Positions 37,129-45,926 are shown, numbered from the stretch's first letter. The stretch is 47,111 nt of DNA from an uncultured Candidatus Actinomarina sp. (GCA_902610815.1 CACLXG010000005.1:1-47111); one strand, 5' to 3'. Notes: a model not told the origin generated them from the sequence alone. A program made the numbers and translations.

Positions 37129-38993
37129 CAGGCAAGCCTCAAGCTTTTACCAGTACCTTGAATTTTTACTTTTTTTATGGTTTTAAATACTTCAGCTACT
37201 TCATCTTTATTAATGGTCTCTTTCTCCATTAATAAATTAACCATTGCATCCATTTGTTTTTTAAACTTCTTTAATATTTTTCCAGCAATTATGTGAGCAT
37301 CATTCAATAAGTTTCTGACCTCGTCATCTATAGATGAAGCAACTTCGTCAGAATAATCTTGCTGTCTTCCATAATCTCTTCCCAGGAATACTTCGTTTGA
37401 ACCTTTTCCGTAAAGCATTGGTCCAAGCTTTTCACTCATACCAAATTCCATCACCATTCTTCTCGCAATATCTGTTGCTTTTTCGATATCGTTTGATGCT
37501 CCTGTAGTTGGGTCTGCAAATATTAACTCTTCTGCAACCCTACCCCCCATAAGCATTGCTAGTCTATCTTTTAATTCAGCCTTAGAAGAAAGATACTTTT
37601 CACTATCAGGCAGTGCCTGAGTATAACCAAGCGCTCTACCTCTAGGGATAATGGTAACTTTATGAATTGGATCTGCATTTGGAAGTGCCCAGCCTACCAA
37701 AGCATGGCCTGTTTCATGATAAGCAATAATTAACTTTTCTTCATCAGTCATAACTTGACTTTTCTTTTCTGGACCAGCCATAACCCTATCAATTGAGTTC
37801 TCAATATCAGATATACCAATGGTTTTTTTATTTTTTCTTGCAGCAAGTAAGGCTGCTTCATTTAATAAATTAGCAAGATCAGCACCAGTAAACCCTGGTG
37901 TTTGTTTAGCTAAAGTTTCAAAATTAACATTTTTTGCCATTGGTTTATCTTTGGAATGAACTTTTAGTATTTGTGTTCTGCCTGCCAAATCAGGCCTTCC
38001 AACTATAACCTGTCGATCAAATCTCCCTGGTCTTAATAAAGCTGGGTCAAGAACGTCTGGCCTGTTTGTAGCTGCCATAAGTATTACTCCTTGATTAGCT
38101 TCAAAGCCATCCATTTCAACTAGTAGTTGATTTAATGTTTGTTCTCTCTCATCGTGGCCACCACCAAGACCAGCACCCCTCATTCTTCCAACTGCATCAA
38201 TTTCGTCTATGAATATGATTGCTGGTGCCGACTCTTTAGCTTTTTTAAACAAATCTCTAACCCTACTTGCTCCAACTCCTACAAACATCTCAACAAAATC
38301 AGATCCTGAAATGCTAAAAAATGGTACCCCGGCTTCACCAGCAACTGCTTTTGCGAGTAGTGTCTTACCTGTTCCTGGAGGTCCAACAAGTAAAACTCCT
38401 TTGGGAATTTTTGCACCTAGTATATTAAATTTTTCAGGAGATTTTAAAAACTCTTTTATCTCTTCTAGCTCTTCTTTGGCTTCCTCAACACCTGCTACAT
38501 CTTGAAATGTGACCTTTGGTGCTTCTTCATCAAGCTCCTTTGCCTTAGATTTACCAAATTGCATAATCTGATTTCCATTTGATCTAACTTGTGAAAACAT
38601 ATAGAACATAAATGCCGCAATAAATAGCCAAGGCAAAAATGCAAAAATATAATCCTGGATTCCTGCAGGCTCTGTGTCGGTATTTAAGACTATGTCTTGA
38701 TCTACCAAGAGTTGAAATACTTCACCTTCAAAACCCTCTGGATATTCTGTTTGATACAGGGTTTCATCATTTGCTATTTTGAATTCAACCATATTTGATT
38801 GCTCTTTTATTGTTGCTTCTATTACAGAACCAGAGGTAATTTCATTTTTGAACATTGTAAAAGATTTGCTTTCAGGTGCGCTGACTGTTGAGTTGTACTG
38901 CTGAACTCCAAGGAAGATTAGAAGTCCTAAGGCAAAATATATAAAAAATGACTTATTGTTATTTTTTTTATTATTTTCTTTTTTCTTGTCCAT
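37128..38993 (-). CDS. ftsH: ATP-dependent zinc metalloprotease FtsH
   Basis: Membrane-anchored AAA+ protease for quality control. 621 residues. Membrane helices at about 15-30 and 115-133 enclose a periplasmic-side domain. Walker A GPPGTGKT at 204-211, Walker [12 protein letters not shown], pore motif FVG, second region of homology RPGRFDRQ, and the zinc-protease motif HETGH at about 428. ftsH next to folE and hpt-tilS is a common gene order. Confidence 0.97.
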   Translation of the reverse strand: MDKKKENNKKNNNKSFFIYFALGLLIFLGVQQYNSTVSAPESKSFTMFKNEITSGSVIEATIKEQSNMVEFKIANDETLYQTEYPEGFEGEVFQLLVDQDIVLNTDTEPAGIQDYIFAFLPWLFIAAFMFYMFSQVRSNGNQIMQFGKSKAKELDEEAPKVTFQDVAGVEEAKEELEEIKEFLKSPEKFNILGAKIPKGVLLVGPPGTGKTLLAKAVAGEAGVPFFSISGSDFVEMFVGVGASRVRDLFKKAKESAPAIIFIDEIDAVGRMRGAGLGGGHDEREQTLNQLLVEMDGFEANQGVILMAATNRPDVLDPALLRPGRFDRQVIVGRPDLAGRTQILKVHSKDKPMAKNVNFETLAKQTPGFTGADLANLLNEAALLAARKNKKTIGISDIENSIDRVMAGPEKKSQVMTDEEKLIIAYHETGHALVGWALPNADPIHKVTIIPRGRALGYTQALPDSEKYLSSKAELKDRLAMLMGGRVAEELIFADPTTGASNDIEKATDIARRMVMEFGMSEKLGPMLYGKGSNEVFLGRDYGRQQDYSDEVASSIDDEVRNLLNDAHIIAGKILKKFKKQMDAMVNLLMEKETINKDEVAEVFKTIKKVKIQGTGKSLRLA

Positions 38994-39036
38994 CTTATTA
39001 ATTTAATACTCTTCAGTTTAAAAGCAATACTGACAT

Positions 39037-39549
39037 TTAAGACAAGACCGCCAAGTAAGGTAATTCTCTATATTTACCGTTGTAATCAAGACCATAACCC
39101 ACTACAAAGTCAGGGCCAATTTCGAATCCACTATAATCAATTTCAATTGAATTTTTTGAAACTCCTTTTTTAACAAACATACAAAATATTTCAATACTTT
39201 TAGGATTCCTTGATTTAAGTAATTTTATTAAGTTTGAGAGGGTTAATCCTGTATCGAAGATGTCTTCTACAATCAAAATATTTTTGTTAGAAATATCGTA
39301 CTCTAAATCTTTAACAATCTTAATTTGTCCGGAGGATTCAGATCCATAATAAGATTTGATACTCATGAAGTCAAAAGTAACATCAAGCTCCAATTTCTTG
39401 GCAAGATCACTTACAACTATAAAAGCTCCTTTTAGAATTCCAACAACTACGAGCTCTTCTCCTTTATATTTGCTGTTTATTAAATCTGCAATTTCCGAAA
39501 TTTTATTTTCTATCTCTTCTTGCGATATTAAAGTTTTAGAAATTTTCAA
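39037..39549 (-). CDS. hpt: Hypoxanthine phosphoribosyltransferase
   Basis: Purine salvage, base plus PRPP to IMP/GMP. 170 residues from TTG 39549. The PRPP-binding motif is ILIVEDIFDTGLTL; VVGILKGAFIVVSDL and DFVVGYGLDYNGKYRELPYLAVL are standard. A GTG at 39573 would add eight residues but has no ribosome binding site; the TTG follows AAAAGAG and gives the usual distance to LISQEEI. It overlaps tilS by 14 bases. Confidence 0.9.
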   Translation of the reverse strand: MKISKTLISQEEIENKISEIADLINSKYKGEELVVVGILKGAFIVVSDLAKKLELDVTFDFMSIKSYYGSESSGQIKIVKDLEYDISNKNILIVEDIFDTGLTLSNLIKLLKSRNPKSIEIFCMFVKKGVSKNSIEIDYSGFEIGPDFVVGYGLDYNGKYRELPYLAVLS

Positions 39550-40801
39550 TATTACTCTTTTCTGTAGAAGCACTTATTATAAATTTATCTTTTTGCGTTT
39601 CCAACCAGTTTCCCTCACTAGATTTTCTTATCCCAGGTATCCATAAAATAGTATCTTTCAATTTAAGAACTGGCCAGACCTCTCTGAGTGATCTATTTAC
39701 TCCATATGAACGAAATAATTCAGTAACTTTTTGAGTATGACTACCTACTTTAAATAAATCTCCATCAGAAATTTCAGTAAAATAAATTTCATTCTCAAGG
39801 TATTTTGGTAAAGATACTGACCAATTATTTAAAATTTTAATAGAATCATGTTTTTTGAAATTAAAATATCCCTGAGGTTCTAATAAATCTCCGCTTGACA
39901 ACCATTTTTCTTTATTTATAAACAAAAGAAGCCCACTTTGAGTTGAAACTTCCCAATTTTCGTAATAACTTTTTCTATTATTTTCTTGAATAATTGAAAA
40001 TATTTTGTGAAGATCAGAATTTTGTAATCCACTTTGTCCAATATGTTTAGATATTGTCGATAATAAATAATATGATGCTGAATTATGATTATCAATGAGT
40101 GAAATTGGGACCTCTACGTACCCTTTTGCAATTTTTATGTAAGAGATAAGATCATTATCATTTTGAGTTAATTCATCTATTTCGTAAATTAAACCCTGAA
40201 TTTTTTTGTTTAAATCTCCTTTGAAATTTTTTTCGATACTTGGAATAATTTCATTCCTTAACCAATTACGTAAAATTGAATTATCTTTATTTGTAATGTC
40301 TTCTGAAAAATTGATTTTTTTATCGAGAGCATATTGAATGATTGAAGATTTTTTAATATCAATTAATGGTCTTACAATACTTTTTGACTCTAGATGTATA
40401 GAAAGAAGCCCTTTTAGCCTTGTCCCTCTAAACAGGTTGATTAAAAAAGTCTCTACTTTATCATCGTTGTGATGTGCAAGCAAAAGAACTTCATTCTGTT
40501 GCAAATTATCAAATAAAGCTTTATACCGTGCTTCTCTCATTTTTGTTTCTGACGAACCAGAATCTAATTCAGTATCTATGTTTGAGTGATCAATATCTAA
40601 ATCCTTAGCAATATTCTCCGCTGATTTTTGAAGTTTATTGGAATCTTTTTGATTGTGATTAACAAAAATACTCCTTACATTTGAAGTATGAGAACGAACT
40701 GAATGAAGCAATACTGAACTATCAACGCCCCCACTTAAAGCAACAACATAATTTTGATTTGGATTAAGTAGATTACTAATTTTATTTTCAATTTCAGTCA
40801 T
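39536..40801 (-). CDS. tilS: tRNA(Ile)-lysidine synthase
   Basis: Modifies C34 of the tRNA-Ile that reads AUA. 421 residues. PP-loop ALSGGVDSSVLLHSV near residue 20, LAHHNDDKVETFLINLFRGTRLKGL and RPLID are family landmarks. The C-terminal half is divergent and contains the TilS-C substrate domain near LFRSYGVNRSLREVWPVL. tilS-hpt-ftsH is a widespread order. Confidence 0.94.
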   Translation of the reverse strand: MTEIENKISNLLNPNQNYVVALSGGVDSSVLLHSVRSHTSNVRSIFVNHNQKDSNKLQKSAENIAKDLDIDHSNIDTELDSGSSETKMREARYKALFDNLQQNEVLLLAHHNDDKVETFLINLFRGTRLKGLLSIHLESKSIVRPLIDIKKSSIIQYALDKKINFSEDITNKDNSILRNWLRNEIIPSIEKNFKGDLNKKIQGLIYEIDELTQNDNDLISYIKIAKGYVEVPISLIDNHNSASYYLLSTISKHIGQSGLQNSDLHKIFSIIQENNRKSYYENWEVSTQSGLLLFINKEKWLSSGDLLEPQGYFNFKKHDSIKILNNWSVSLPKYLENEIYFTEISDGDLFKVGSHTQKVTELFRSYGVNRSLREVWPVLKLKDTILWIPGIRKSSEGNWLETQKDKFIISASTEKSNIENF

Positions 40802-40816
40802 TACAAAAAGACTAAT

Positions 40817-41110
40817 TTATTTTTCTATAACTTTGTATCTTTTTCTTGTTACTTGTCTGAAGTATTGAATGACATTACCAAGAATCACCAGAGTAGCTAT
40901 CGCAACGGTTGTTGGAATTAAAAACCTATAAGTCCAAGCTACATCTTCTATTTGTTCTGGTGGTTCCTCTATAACAATTGCAGGTACTGGTAAGTTCTCA
41001 TTCATTGATCCCTGTTGGGTCTCACCTTCTTCAACATGATCATCAGCTAACACAGAAGTAGCTGGTGCCATTATTAAAAATAAACCAAGTACAAATAAAA
41101 ATTTTTTCAC
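40817..41110 (-). CDS. Small exported membrane protein, function unknown
   Basis: Not recognised. 97 residues: signal peptide (1-22, ending SVLA), an acidic outer segment (DDHVEEGETQQG) with a Pro-rich stretch, one membrane helix (about 65-85), and a basic cytoplasmic tail (RQVTRKRYKVIEK). It lies between the exonuclease gene and tilS, 15 bases before tilS. The clean topology and operon position argue that it is real. Confidence 0.65.
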   Translation of the reverse strand: MKKFLFVLGLFLIMAPATSVLADDHVEEGETQQGSMNENLPVPAIVIEEPPEQIEDVAWTYRFLIPTTVAIATLVILGNVIQYFRQVTRKRYKVIEK

Positions 41111-41149
41111 ATTATGAGACTAGTAAAAGTTTTAAAAAATATAAAGATT

Positions 41150-41989
41150 TTAAAAATTAATATTGAGTTGATACTTTTCAGAAAATTTATTTAATTCATC
41201 AGTTTTGAGTTGTAGTAATGAATATTCTTCTATTTTTTTTGGTACTTTGACATCCAACCTCAAAGTAGTAAGGCTTTTAAATAGTTGAAGTAGTTCATAG
41301 TTTTCAAGAATTGTATTTGCGTGTCTTTCTCCACTTCTAATATTATTTTTCCAGATATTTAAATTTTGATAAATATTTTCAATGTTTTCATACTTTTTAA
41401 GTAGCACTGATGCAGTCTTTTCACCAATACCATTCATACCTGGAATTCCATCAGAAGAATCACCAACAAGTGCCAGAAAATCTGGTATTTGATAAGGATG
41501 AACTCCAAATTTTTTATAAACATCATCTCCTGTTGTAAAAGATTTATACCTAGTGGAGTACATTGAAATATTTTTAACATTTAGACATTGCATTAGATCT
41601 TTATCTAATGATCCAATAATAATTTCTACATTTTCATTTTTAAATAACTCACATACAGTCGCAATAGCATCATCTGCTTCGTAATAATCCATTGGTATTA
41701 AAGTAAGTCCAAGTAGTTCTGTAGCTTTTTCAGCCAAGGGGAATTGATCTAATATTTCTTTATCAATATTTTTACTAGATTTGTATTCGTTATAAATTTC
41801 ATTTCTAAAAGATTCAACCTTTGAATCGAATGCAACACCTATATATTCATATTTTTTTCTTAAGGATTGCAGGTGGTTTATGTATCCTTTTAATGCACCT
41901 ACTTCTTTTCCCTGTTTTGTCTTCCTGCTTGGATAACCAAAATGTGCTCTAAAAAGCTCGTAAGTACCATCAACTAGGTAGATTTCCAT
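41150..41989 (-). CDS. 5'-3' exonuclease (DNA polymerase I N-terminal type)
   Basis: Stand-alone flap/5'-nuclease. 279 residues. Metal-binding acidic sites include the N-terminal VDGTYELFRAHFG, YEADDAIATV and IIGSLDKDLMQ. The H3TH DNA-binding motif is LVGDSSDGIPGMNGIGEKTA. There is no polymerase domain, so it resembles YpcP/ExoIX. No Shine-Dalgarno is seen at the ATG. A candidate structured RNA with a terminator lies directly upstream, so transcription may be attenuated there. Confidence 0.9.
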   Translation of the reverse strand: MEIYLVDGTYELFRAHFGYPSRKTKQGKEVGALKGYINHLQSLRKKYEYIGVAFDSKVESFRNEIYNEYKSSKNIDKEILDQFPLAEKATELLGLTLIPMDYYEADDAIATVCELFKNENVEIIIGSLDKDLMQCLNVKNISMYSTRYKSFTTGDDVYKKFGVHPYQIPDFLALVGDSSDGIPGMNGIGEKTASVLLKKYENIENIYQNLNIWKNNIRSGERHANTILENYELLQLFKSLTTLRLDVKVPKKIEEYSLLQLKTDELNKFSEKYQLNINF

Positions 41990-42020
41990 ATTTGAATTTT
42001 AATTTCGATTTCATTTCGCT

Positions 42021-42066
42021 GCAAAAAGCAAAAATCCCGATTGATCTTGCGACCCTTCGGGATTTT
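42021..42066 (-). terminator. Intrinsic terminator / 3' hairpin of the candidate small RNA
   Basis: Perfect 10-base arms AAAATCCCGA (42057-42066) and TCGGGATTTT (42031-42040), with a 16-base loop that folds into a GCAA-capped mini-stem. On minus it is followed by TGCTTTTTGC. It also lies downstream of metX and would end that transcript. Confidence 0.75.
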
Positions 42067-42112
42067 CTGTTCTATCTTCTTTTCCATCTTGCGATTTCTT
42101 TTCCGATAGTGT
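42021..42112 (-). ncRNA. Candidate structured small RNA or attenuating leader
   Basis: On minus, hairpin 1 is CUAUC (42105-42109) paired with GAUAG (42072-42076); inside, identical strands GGAAAAGAA lie on both sides of AUC-GCAA-GAU. Hairpin 2 is AUCCCGA/UCGGGAU enclosing GUC-GCAA-GAU. So both hairpins end in the same GNRA-capped tip, sharing TCGCAAGAT. Hairpin 2 is followed by a U-rich tail and serves as terminator. A promoter with 17-base spacing lies at 42119-42147. Length about 90 bases. It could be an independent small RNA or the 5' leader of the exonuclease gene. I do not recognise the family. Confidence 0.6.
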
Positions 42113-42118
42113 TCTATA

Positions 42119-42147
42119 AATATACGTTAGTTTTTGTTCTTATGCAA
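42119..42147 (-). promoter_or_regulatory. Promoter of the candidate small RNA
   Basis: On minus, TTGCAT (42142-42147) and TATATT (42119-42124) are separated by exactly 17 bases. Transcription should start near 42112. It lies in the gap after metX. Confidence 0.6.
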
Positions 42148-42175
42148 GAAAATTACTAAGGTATTTTTCGCGAAG

Positions 42176-43255
42176 TTATAAGAAGTTTTTAAGAGTATCT
42201 TCGAACAATTCAGGTTCTAGTAAAAATGAATCGTGTCCTTTCGTTGAATTGATAGTTGTATATGTGGTTTTAATTTCTTGATTACTTAATATTTCTATAA
42301 ACTCTTTTTGTTCTTCAGGATAAAAACAAACATCTGAGTCTACTGATATTACTAATGTTTCAATATCTTTTAATTTACTTAAATCCTCTTGTTTAATTTT
42401 ATAATTTTGCCAACCCTTAATAATCGAAAGGTATGATTCTGGTGTAAACCTCTCTATAAACTTTTCACCTTGATGCATCATATATGACTCTTGAGGTGTA
42501 GAAAGAAATCCTTTTATTAAATCATCACCATATAAGGTTTCACTTTTTGCTCTATTGGAAAGTAACTCTAGAGATATATATGTTTTATGAGCAACCATTC
42601 TCGCAAGTGATAAATATTCAATATTGCGATTATTTGATTCTCTTCCTAAATCTAAAATATATGCTTGTTCAAGATTGTGAAGAGTTTGGAGTGTAGAAAG
42701 CTTATATCCACTTGAAATAGAAATAAGTTTTTTTACATATTCTGGATACATTGTGCAAAACTCAAGTGCCATTAACCCACCTATAGAGGGACCTATAACA
42801 GCTTCTAAAGATTTAACATTTAAATAATCTAAAAGTAATTTTTGTGATATCTCAATATCTTTAAATGAAACTAATGGAAATTCATAACCATACTTTTCAT
42901 TTGTGCTTTTATTAATAGAACTTGGACCGGTGGAACCGTAACAACCTCCTAAATAATTTGCACAAACAACAAAATATCTGTTTGTATCAATTATTTTATT
43001 TGGCCCGACAAAGCCATCCCACCACCCTGTTTCTAATTCTTCATTCCAGGGTATATCGGGATTGTCTAGTTGTTGATAGCTACCAGCCAACATGTGACTT
43101 CCAGTAAGTGCATGAAAGACAAGTATTGTGTTATCTCTGCTCTCTGAGAGTCTTCCCTCGGTTGTATATGCAATCTCTACATTCTCTAATAATTCCCCTG
43201 AATCAAGTTTGAATTTTGGAATGTAAAACTTGCCTGAATTACTTTGTACTTTCAA
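42176..43255 (-). CDS. metX: Homoserine O-acetyltransferase
   Basis: Alpha/beta-hydrolase acyltransferase that activates homoserine for direct sulfhydrylation. 359 residues. FHALTGSHMLAG near the N-terminus, GPNKIIDTNRYFVVCANYLGG and GSTGPSSIN are MetX blocks. Nucleophile Ser is in GPSIGGLMALE; the catalytic Asp is in SVDSDVCFYP and His in KGHDSFLLE. Whether it uses acetyl- or succinyl-CoA cannot be settled by eye. It overlaps metY by 17 bases and shares its SAM riboswitch. Confidence 0.93.
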   Translation of the reverse strand: MKVQSNSGKFYIPKFKLDSGELLENVEIAYTTEGRLSESRDNTILVFHALTGSHMLAGSYQQLDNPDIPWNEELETGWWDGFVGPNKIIDTNRYFVVCANYLGGCYGSTGPSSINKSTNEKYGYEFPLVSFKDIEISQKLLLDYLNVKSLEAVIGPSIGGLMALEFCTMYPEYVKKLISISSGYKLSTLQTLHNLEQAYILDLGRESNNRNIEYLSLARMVAHKTYISLELLSNRAKSETLYGDDLIKGFLSTPQESYMMHQGEKFIERFTPESYLSIIKGWQNYKIKQEDLSKLKDIETLVISVDSDVCFYPEEQKEFIEILSNQEIKTTYTTINSTKGHDSFLLEPELFEDTLKNFL

Positions 43256-44519
43256 GTGCTTGGGTTAAGTCTTCAATGATATCCTCAATGTCTTCAATAC
43301 CAATTGATAACCTAACAAGTTCAGGTGGTGCGCCTGCTGCAACAAGTTGCTCATCGTCAAGTTGTGAGTGTGTAGTAGAAGCCGGATGTATAGCTAGAGA
43401 TCTAGTATCTCCTACATTTGCCACGTGTCTGAACATTTTAAGGTTGTCTATAAACTTCTGACCAGCATCTTTTCCACCTTTAATACCAAACACAACCATT
43501 GTTCCTCCTGTGCCTTTGAGATATTTTTCTGATAATTCATAAGCAGGATCATCTTTTAATCCTGGAAACCTTACCCATTCAACTAGTTCATGGTTAGATA
43601 AATACTCTGCTGCTTTTATTGCATTTTCACAGTGTCGTTCCATTCTTAGACCTAATGTTTCAAGACCACTCAAAACTTCAAAAGCAGTTTCAGGACCCAT
43701 GTTTGCTCCAAGGTTTCTTAGAGGAACTGTTCTCAGCCTTAATGAATAAGCAACATTTCCTAAATCACCTAAGTCATGACCCCATCTCATGCCACCGTAA
43801 CTGGTATCTGGCTTATCATACAATGGAAAGTTTCCATTGCCCCAGTCAAAACCTCCCTTTTCAATTACTGCACCCGCAATAACCCTTCCATGGCCGGACA
43901 TCCATTTTGTTAATGAGTAAACAACAATATCTGCTCCATATTCAAAGGGCTTTAATATAGCTGAAGTAGTAAATGTTGCATCAACAATTAATGGTATTCC
44001 TTTCGAATGTGCGATCTCAGATAGAGCTGATATGTCAGCAACAACTAAACCTGGATTTGTTATTGTTTCACAATATATTGCTCTAGTTTTATCATCGATT
44101 GCATTTTCGACTGCTGCTAAATCAGTAATATCTACTTTTTTTGAATCAATACCGTATTCAGGAAGAATATTGTCAAACATTGTATAAGTTCCACCATAAA
44201 GTTGATTAGCAGTAACAAAATTATCTCCTTGACTCATAATATTTATAAGTGAATACATTACTGCAGATGTTCCTGATGAAAGAGCAACACACATAGCGCC
44301 CTCTTCTAATGCGGTTAGCCTTGCTTCAAGTGCTCCAACTGTAGGATTGCCTAGTCTGGAATATATATTTCCAAACTCTTTCAAACCAAATAAATTTGCA
44401 GCATGCTCTGTATTGTTAAATTGATATGCTGTTGTTTTATATATAGGAACAGTTATGGAACCTTCTGCATCTGCATCTGAATCCCAGCCTGCATGTATTA
44501 GCTTTGAATTAAATTTCAT
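43239..44519 (-). CDS. metY: O-acetylhomoserine sulfhydrylase
   Basis: PLP enzyme making homocysteine from O-acetylhomoserine and sulfide. 426 residues, the MetY length (cystathionine gamma-synthases are about 380). YSRLGNPTVGALEARLTALE, ALSSGTSAVMY, the PLP lysine in YSLTKWMSGHG and IHPASTTHSQL are landmarks. The ATG follows GGAGAA, which is part of a riboswitch-controlled hairpin. Downstream metX overlaps, so the pair is regulated together. Confidence 0.95.
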   Translation of the reverse strand: MKFNSKLIHAGWDSDADAEGSITVPIYKTTAYQFNNTEHAANLFGLKEFGNIYSRLGNPTVGALEARLTALEEGAMCVALSSGTSAVMYSLINIMSQGDNFVTANQLYGGTYTMFDNILPEYGIDSKKVDITDLAAVENAIDDKTRAIYCETITNPGLVVADISALSEIAHSKGIPLIVDATFTTSAILKPFEYGADIVVYSLTKWMSGHGRVIAGAVIEKGGFDWGNGNFPLYDKPDTSYGGMRWGHDLGDLGNVAYSLRLRTVPLRNLGANMGPETAFEVLSGLETLGLRMERHCENAIKAAEYLSNHELVEWVRFPGLKDDPAYELSEKYLKGTGGTMVVFGIKGGKDAGQKFIDNLKMFRHVANVGDTRSLAIHPASTTHSQLDDEQLVAAGAPPELVRLSIGIEDIEDIIEDLTQALESTK

Positions 44520-44522
44520 TGT

Positions 44523-44546
44523 TTCTCCTTTTATTTGGAGAAGGAG
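44523..44546 (-). promoter_or_regulatory. Ribosome-binding-site sequestering hairpin of metY
   Basis: On minus, TTCTCC (44537-44542) pairs perfectly with GGAGAA (44523-44528), the Shine-Dalgarno 3 bases before the ATG. The same strand extended (CCTTCTC, 44538-44544) can instead pair over 7 bases with GAGAAGG (44620-44626) at the 5' side of the aptamer, which would free the ribosome binding site. Confidence 0.7.
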
Positions 44547-44561
44547 TTTGACTACTTAGTT

Positions 44562-44633
44562 GCATTGCTGCCACATTTTCAAGCACCTTGGATAGTCATC
44601 CAGGTTGCCGAGGTCTTAACCTTCTCTTTATGC
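44562..44633 (-). ncRNA. SAM riboswitch (SAM-I/SAM-IV superfamily, compact) upstream of metY-metX
   Basis: On minus it has the conserved core GCAACCT...AGGTGCT of SAM-I-type aptamers, 5' GCATAAAGAG and 3' ATGTGG. The element before metK shares all of these (GCATATAGAG, CTCAGCAACCT, AAGGTGCTT, GATGTGG). The P3 arms CCTGGAT/ATCCAAGG are visible. The P2 region is much shorter than in classic SAM-I and lacks the long k-turn arm, which points to SAM-IV or the SAM-I/IV variant. Closing pair GCAT/ATGC spans 44630-44633 with 44562-44565. Confidence 0.85.
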
Positions 44634-44640
44634 TTCTCAA

Positions 44641-44649
44641 ATTATATCA
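44641..44649 (-). promoter_or_regulatory. Extended -10 promoter of the metY riboswitch
   Basis: TGATATAAT on minus: consensus TATAAT with the extended TG. The predicted start near 44634 coincides with the 5' end of the aptamer. No good -35 is seen, usual for extended -10 promoters. It lies just after the metK stop. Confidence 0.65.
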
Positions 44650-44665
44650 AATGATTTAAATTTGA

Positions 44666-45754
44666 CTAAATGTTTTCTATTTTTTCCCAATTCCTATCAG
44701 CATGTCCGAAATGAGAAAATAATGTATCTTTTCTGTAATCTACACTCGTTAGATTTAATCTTTCAATAATTGCTCCTGGTTTCATGTCGAACTTATCAAC
44801 AAAATCATCTAATTTGTTTTGTTCAACTTTAAGTGTGTCAAAAGTCTCTATTGTAAGCTCATACGGATCAGCTTTGCCTATTGCATACGAAACTCTTACT
44901 AAACAATCGTGTGCTAATTTGTGTGCAACAATATTTTTTGCTAAATGTCTGGCAGCATAAGCAGCTGACCTATCAACTTTACTTGGGTCTTTTCCTGAAA
45001 ATGCTCCTCCACCTACTGGTACAGAGGGGCCATAAGCATCGACTACTATTTTCCTTCCAGTAAGTCCTGTATCGCCAGCTGGACCTCCTTTAACGAATGA
45101 TCCCGATGGATTCAAATCTAACTCAAATTCAGATTCAACATTATTAGCAACAATATCAGAAACTTCTTCAAATAATTTCTCCATATCAATATCTTTATTG
45201 TGCTGAGTTGATACTACGACTTTTGTTTTATCTCCTCCACTAGTTACCTGAACTTTTGAATCAAGATCAAGCATCTCATCTGAGTTTTGAAGATCCCATA
45301 GCGATTTCTGTATATTTCTGGACATATCAAATGTTGGTGGCATAAATGATTTTGTTTTGTTAGTTGCAAACCCTACCATTATTCCTTGATCTCCAGCACC
45401 TTGGTCCTCATCATCTTCAACAGCAGCACGAATTTCTTCAGATTGTGGTGTTAATTCGTTATGTATTGAAAGATTATCTAAATCAAAATCTTCAAAGCTA
45501 GTCTTGATAGTTATTTTTAGTGCTTCTTTGACAATTTCAATAACATCATCAGTAGATATTGCTGCGATTTCACTAATTTCTCCTCCTACAAGTACTAAAC
45601 CACCATTCTTAGTTCCTGTAAGAAAAGTCTCCACTGCTACTCTTGACGAACTGTTGTTTTGTAAAGCTTTTGTTAAAACATAATCAGATATTAAGTCCGC
45701 AATTTTATCTGGGTGCCCTGGAGACACAGTTTCAGCTGTTACGTGTTTTGACAA
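44666..45754 (-). CDS. metK: S-adenosylmethionine synthetase
   Basis: Makes SAM from methionine and ATP. 362 residues, slightly short. TAETVSPGHPDKIADLISD at the N-terminus, DDEDQGAGDQGIMVGFA (ATP/methionine loop), NPSGSFVKGGPAGDTGLTGRK and GGGAFSGKDPSKVDRSAAYAARH are hallmark blocks. The start is TTG at 45754 with AGGAGG 6 bases upstream. The residues between blocks are more divergent than in most MetK. Confidence 0.96.
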   Translation of the reverse strand: MSKHVTAETVSPGHPDKIADLISDYVLTKALQNNSSSRVAVETFLTGTKNGGLVLVGGEISEIAAISTDDVIEIVKEALKITIKTSFEDFDLDNLSIHNELTPQSEEIRAAVEDDEDQGAGDQGIMVGFATNKTKSFMPPTFDMSRNIQKSLWDLQNSDEMLDLDSKVQVTSGGDKTKVVVSTQHNKDIDMEKLFEEVSDIVANNVESEFELDLNPSGSFVKGGPAGDTGLTGRKIVVDAYGPSVPVGGGAFSGKDPSKVDRSAAYAARHLAKNIVAHKLAHDCLVRVSYAIGKADPYELTIETFDTLKVEQNKLDDFVDKFDMKPGAIIERLNLTSVDYRKDTLFSHFGHADRNWEKIENI

Positions 45755-45757
45755 TTA

Positions 45758-45786
45758 AATCCTCCTAATTTGCAAACGCAAGGATT
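45758..45786 (-). promoter_or_regulatory. Ribosome-binding-site hairpin of metK
   Basis: On minus, AATCC (45782-45786) can pair with GGATT (45758-45762), whose GG is the end of the Shine-Dalgarno AGGAGG (45761-45766). An inner stem TTGC-GTTT-GCAA (45770-45781) supports the fold. This resembles the metY arrangement and suggests translational control by SAM. Confidence 0.55.
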
Positions 45787-45810
45787 GGAACGCCATTTTT
45801 TGTTGTATAA

Positions 45811-45869
45811 CCACATCAAAAAGCACCTTAGTTGGCAACTAGGTTGCTGAGGTATTCCTCTCTATATGC
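45811..45869 (-). ncRNA. SAM riboswitch (SAM-I/SAM-IV superfamily, compact) upstream of metK
   Basis: On minus: GCATATAGAG, a short hairpin GAGG-AATA-CCTC, the core AGCAACCTAGTT...AACTAAGGTGCT (P3 arms CCTAGTT/AACTAAGG), then TTTTTGATGTGG. The same order and spacing occur before metY. The 5' leader of metK from here to the TTG is about 55 bases. The boundaries are approximate. Confidence 0.85.
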
Positions 45870-45926
45870 ACTCAATATGCTAATTAAAATAAAATGTTTT
45901 TCAATCAGTAAACAAAAAAAACTTTA

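Noticed and set aside
43619-43882. Plus-strand frame of 87 codons
   Set aside because: It is antisense to the conserved core of metY; no start signals.
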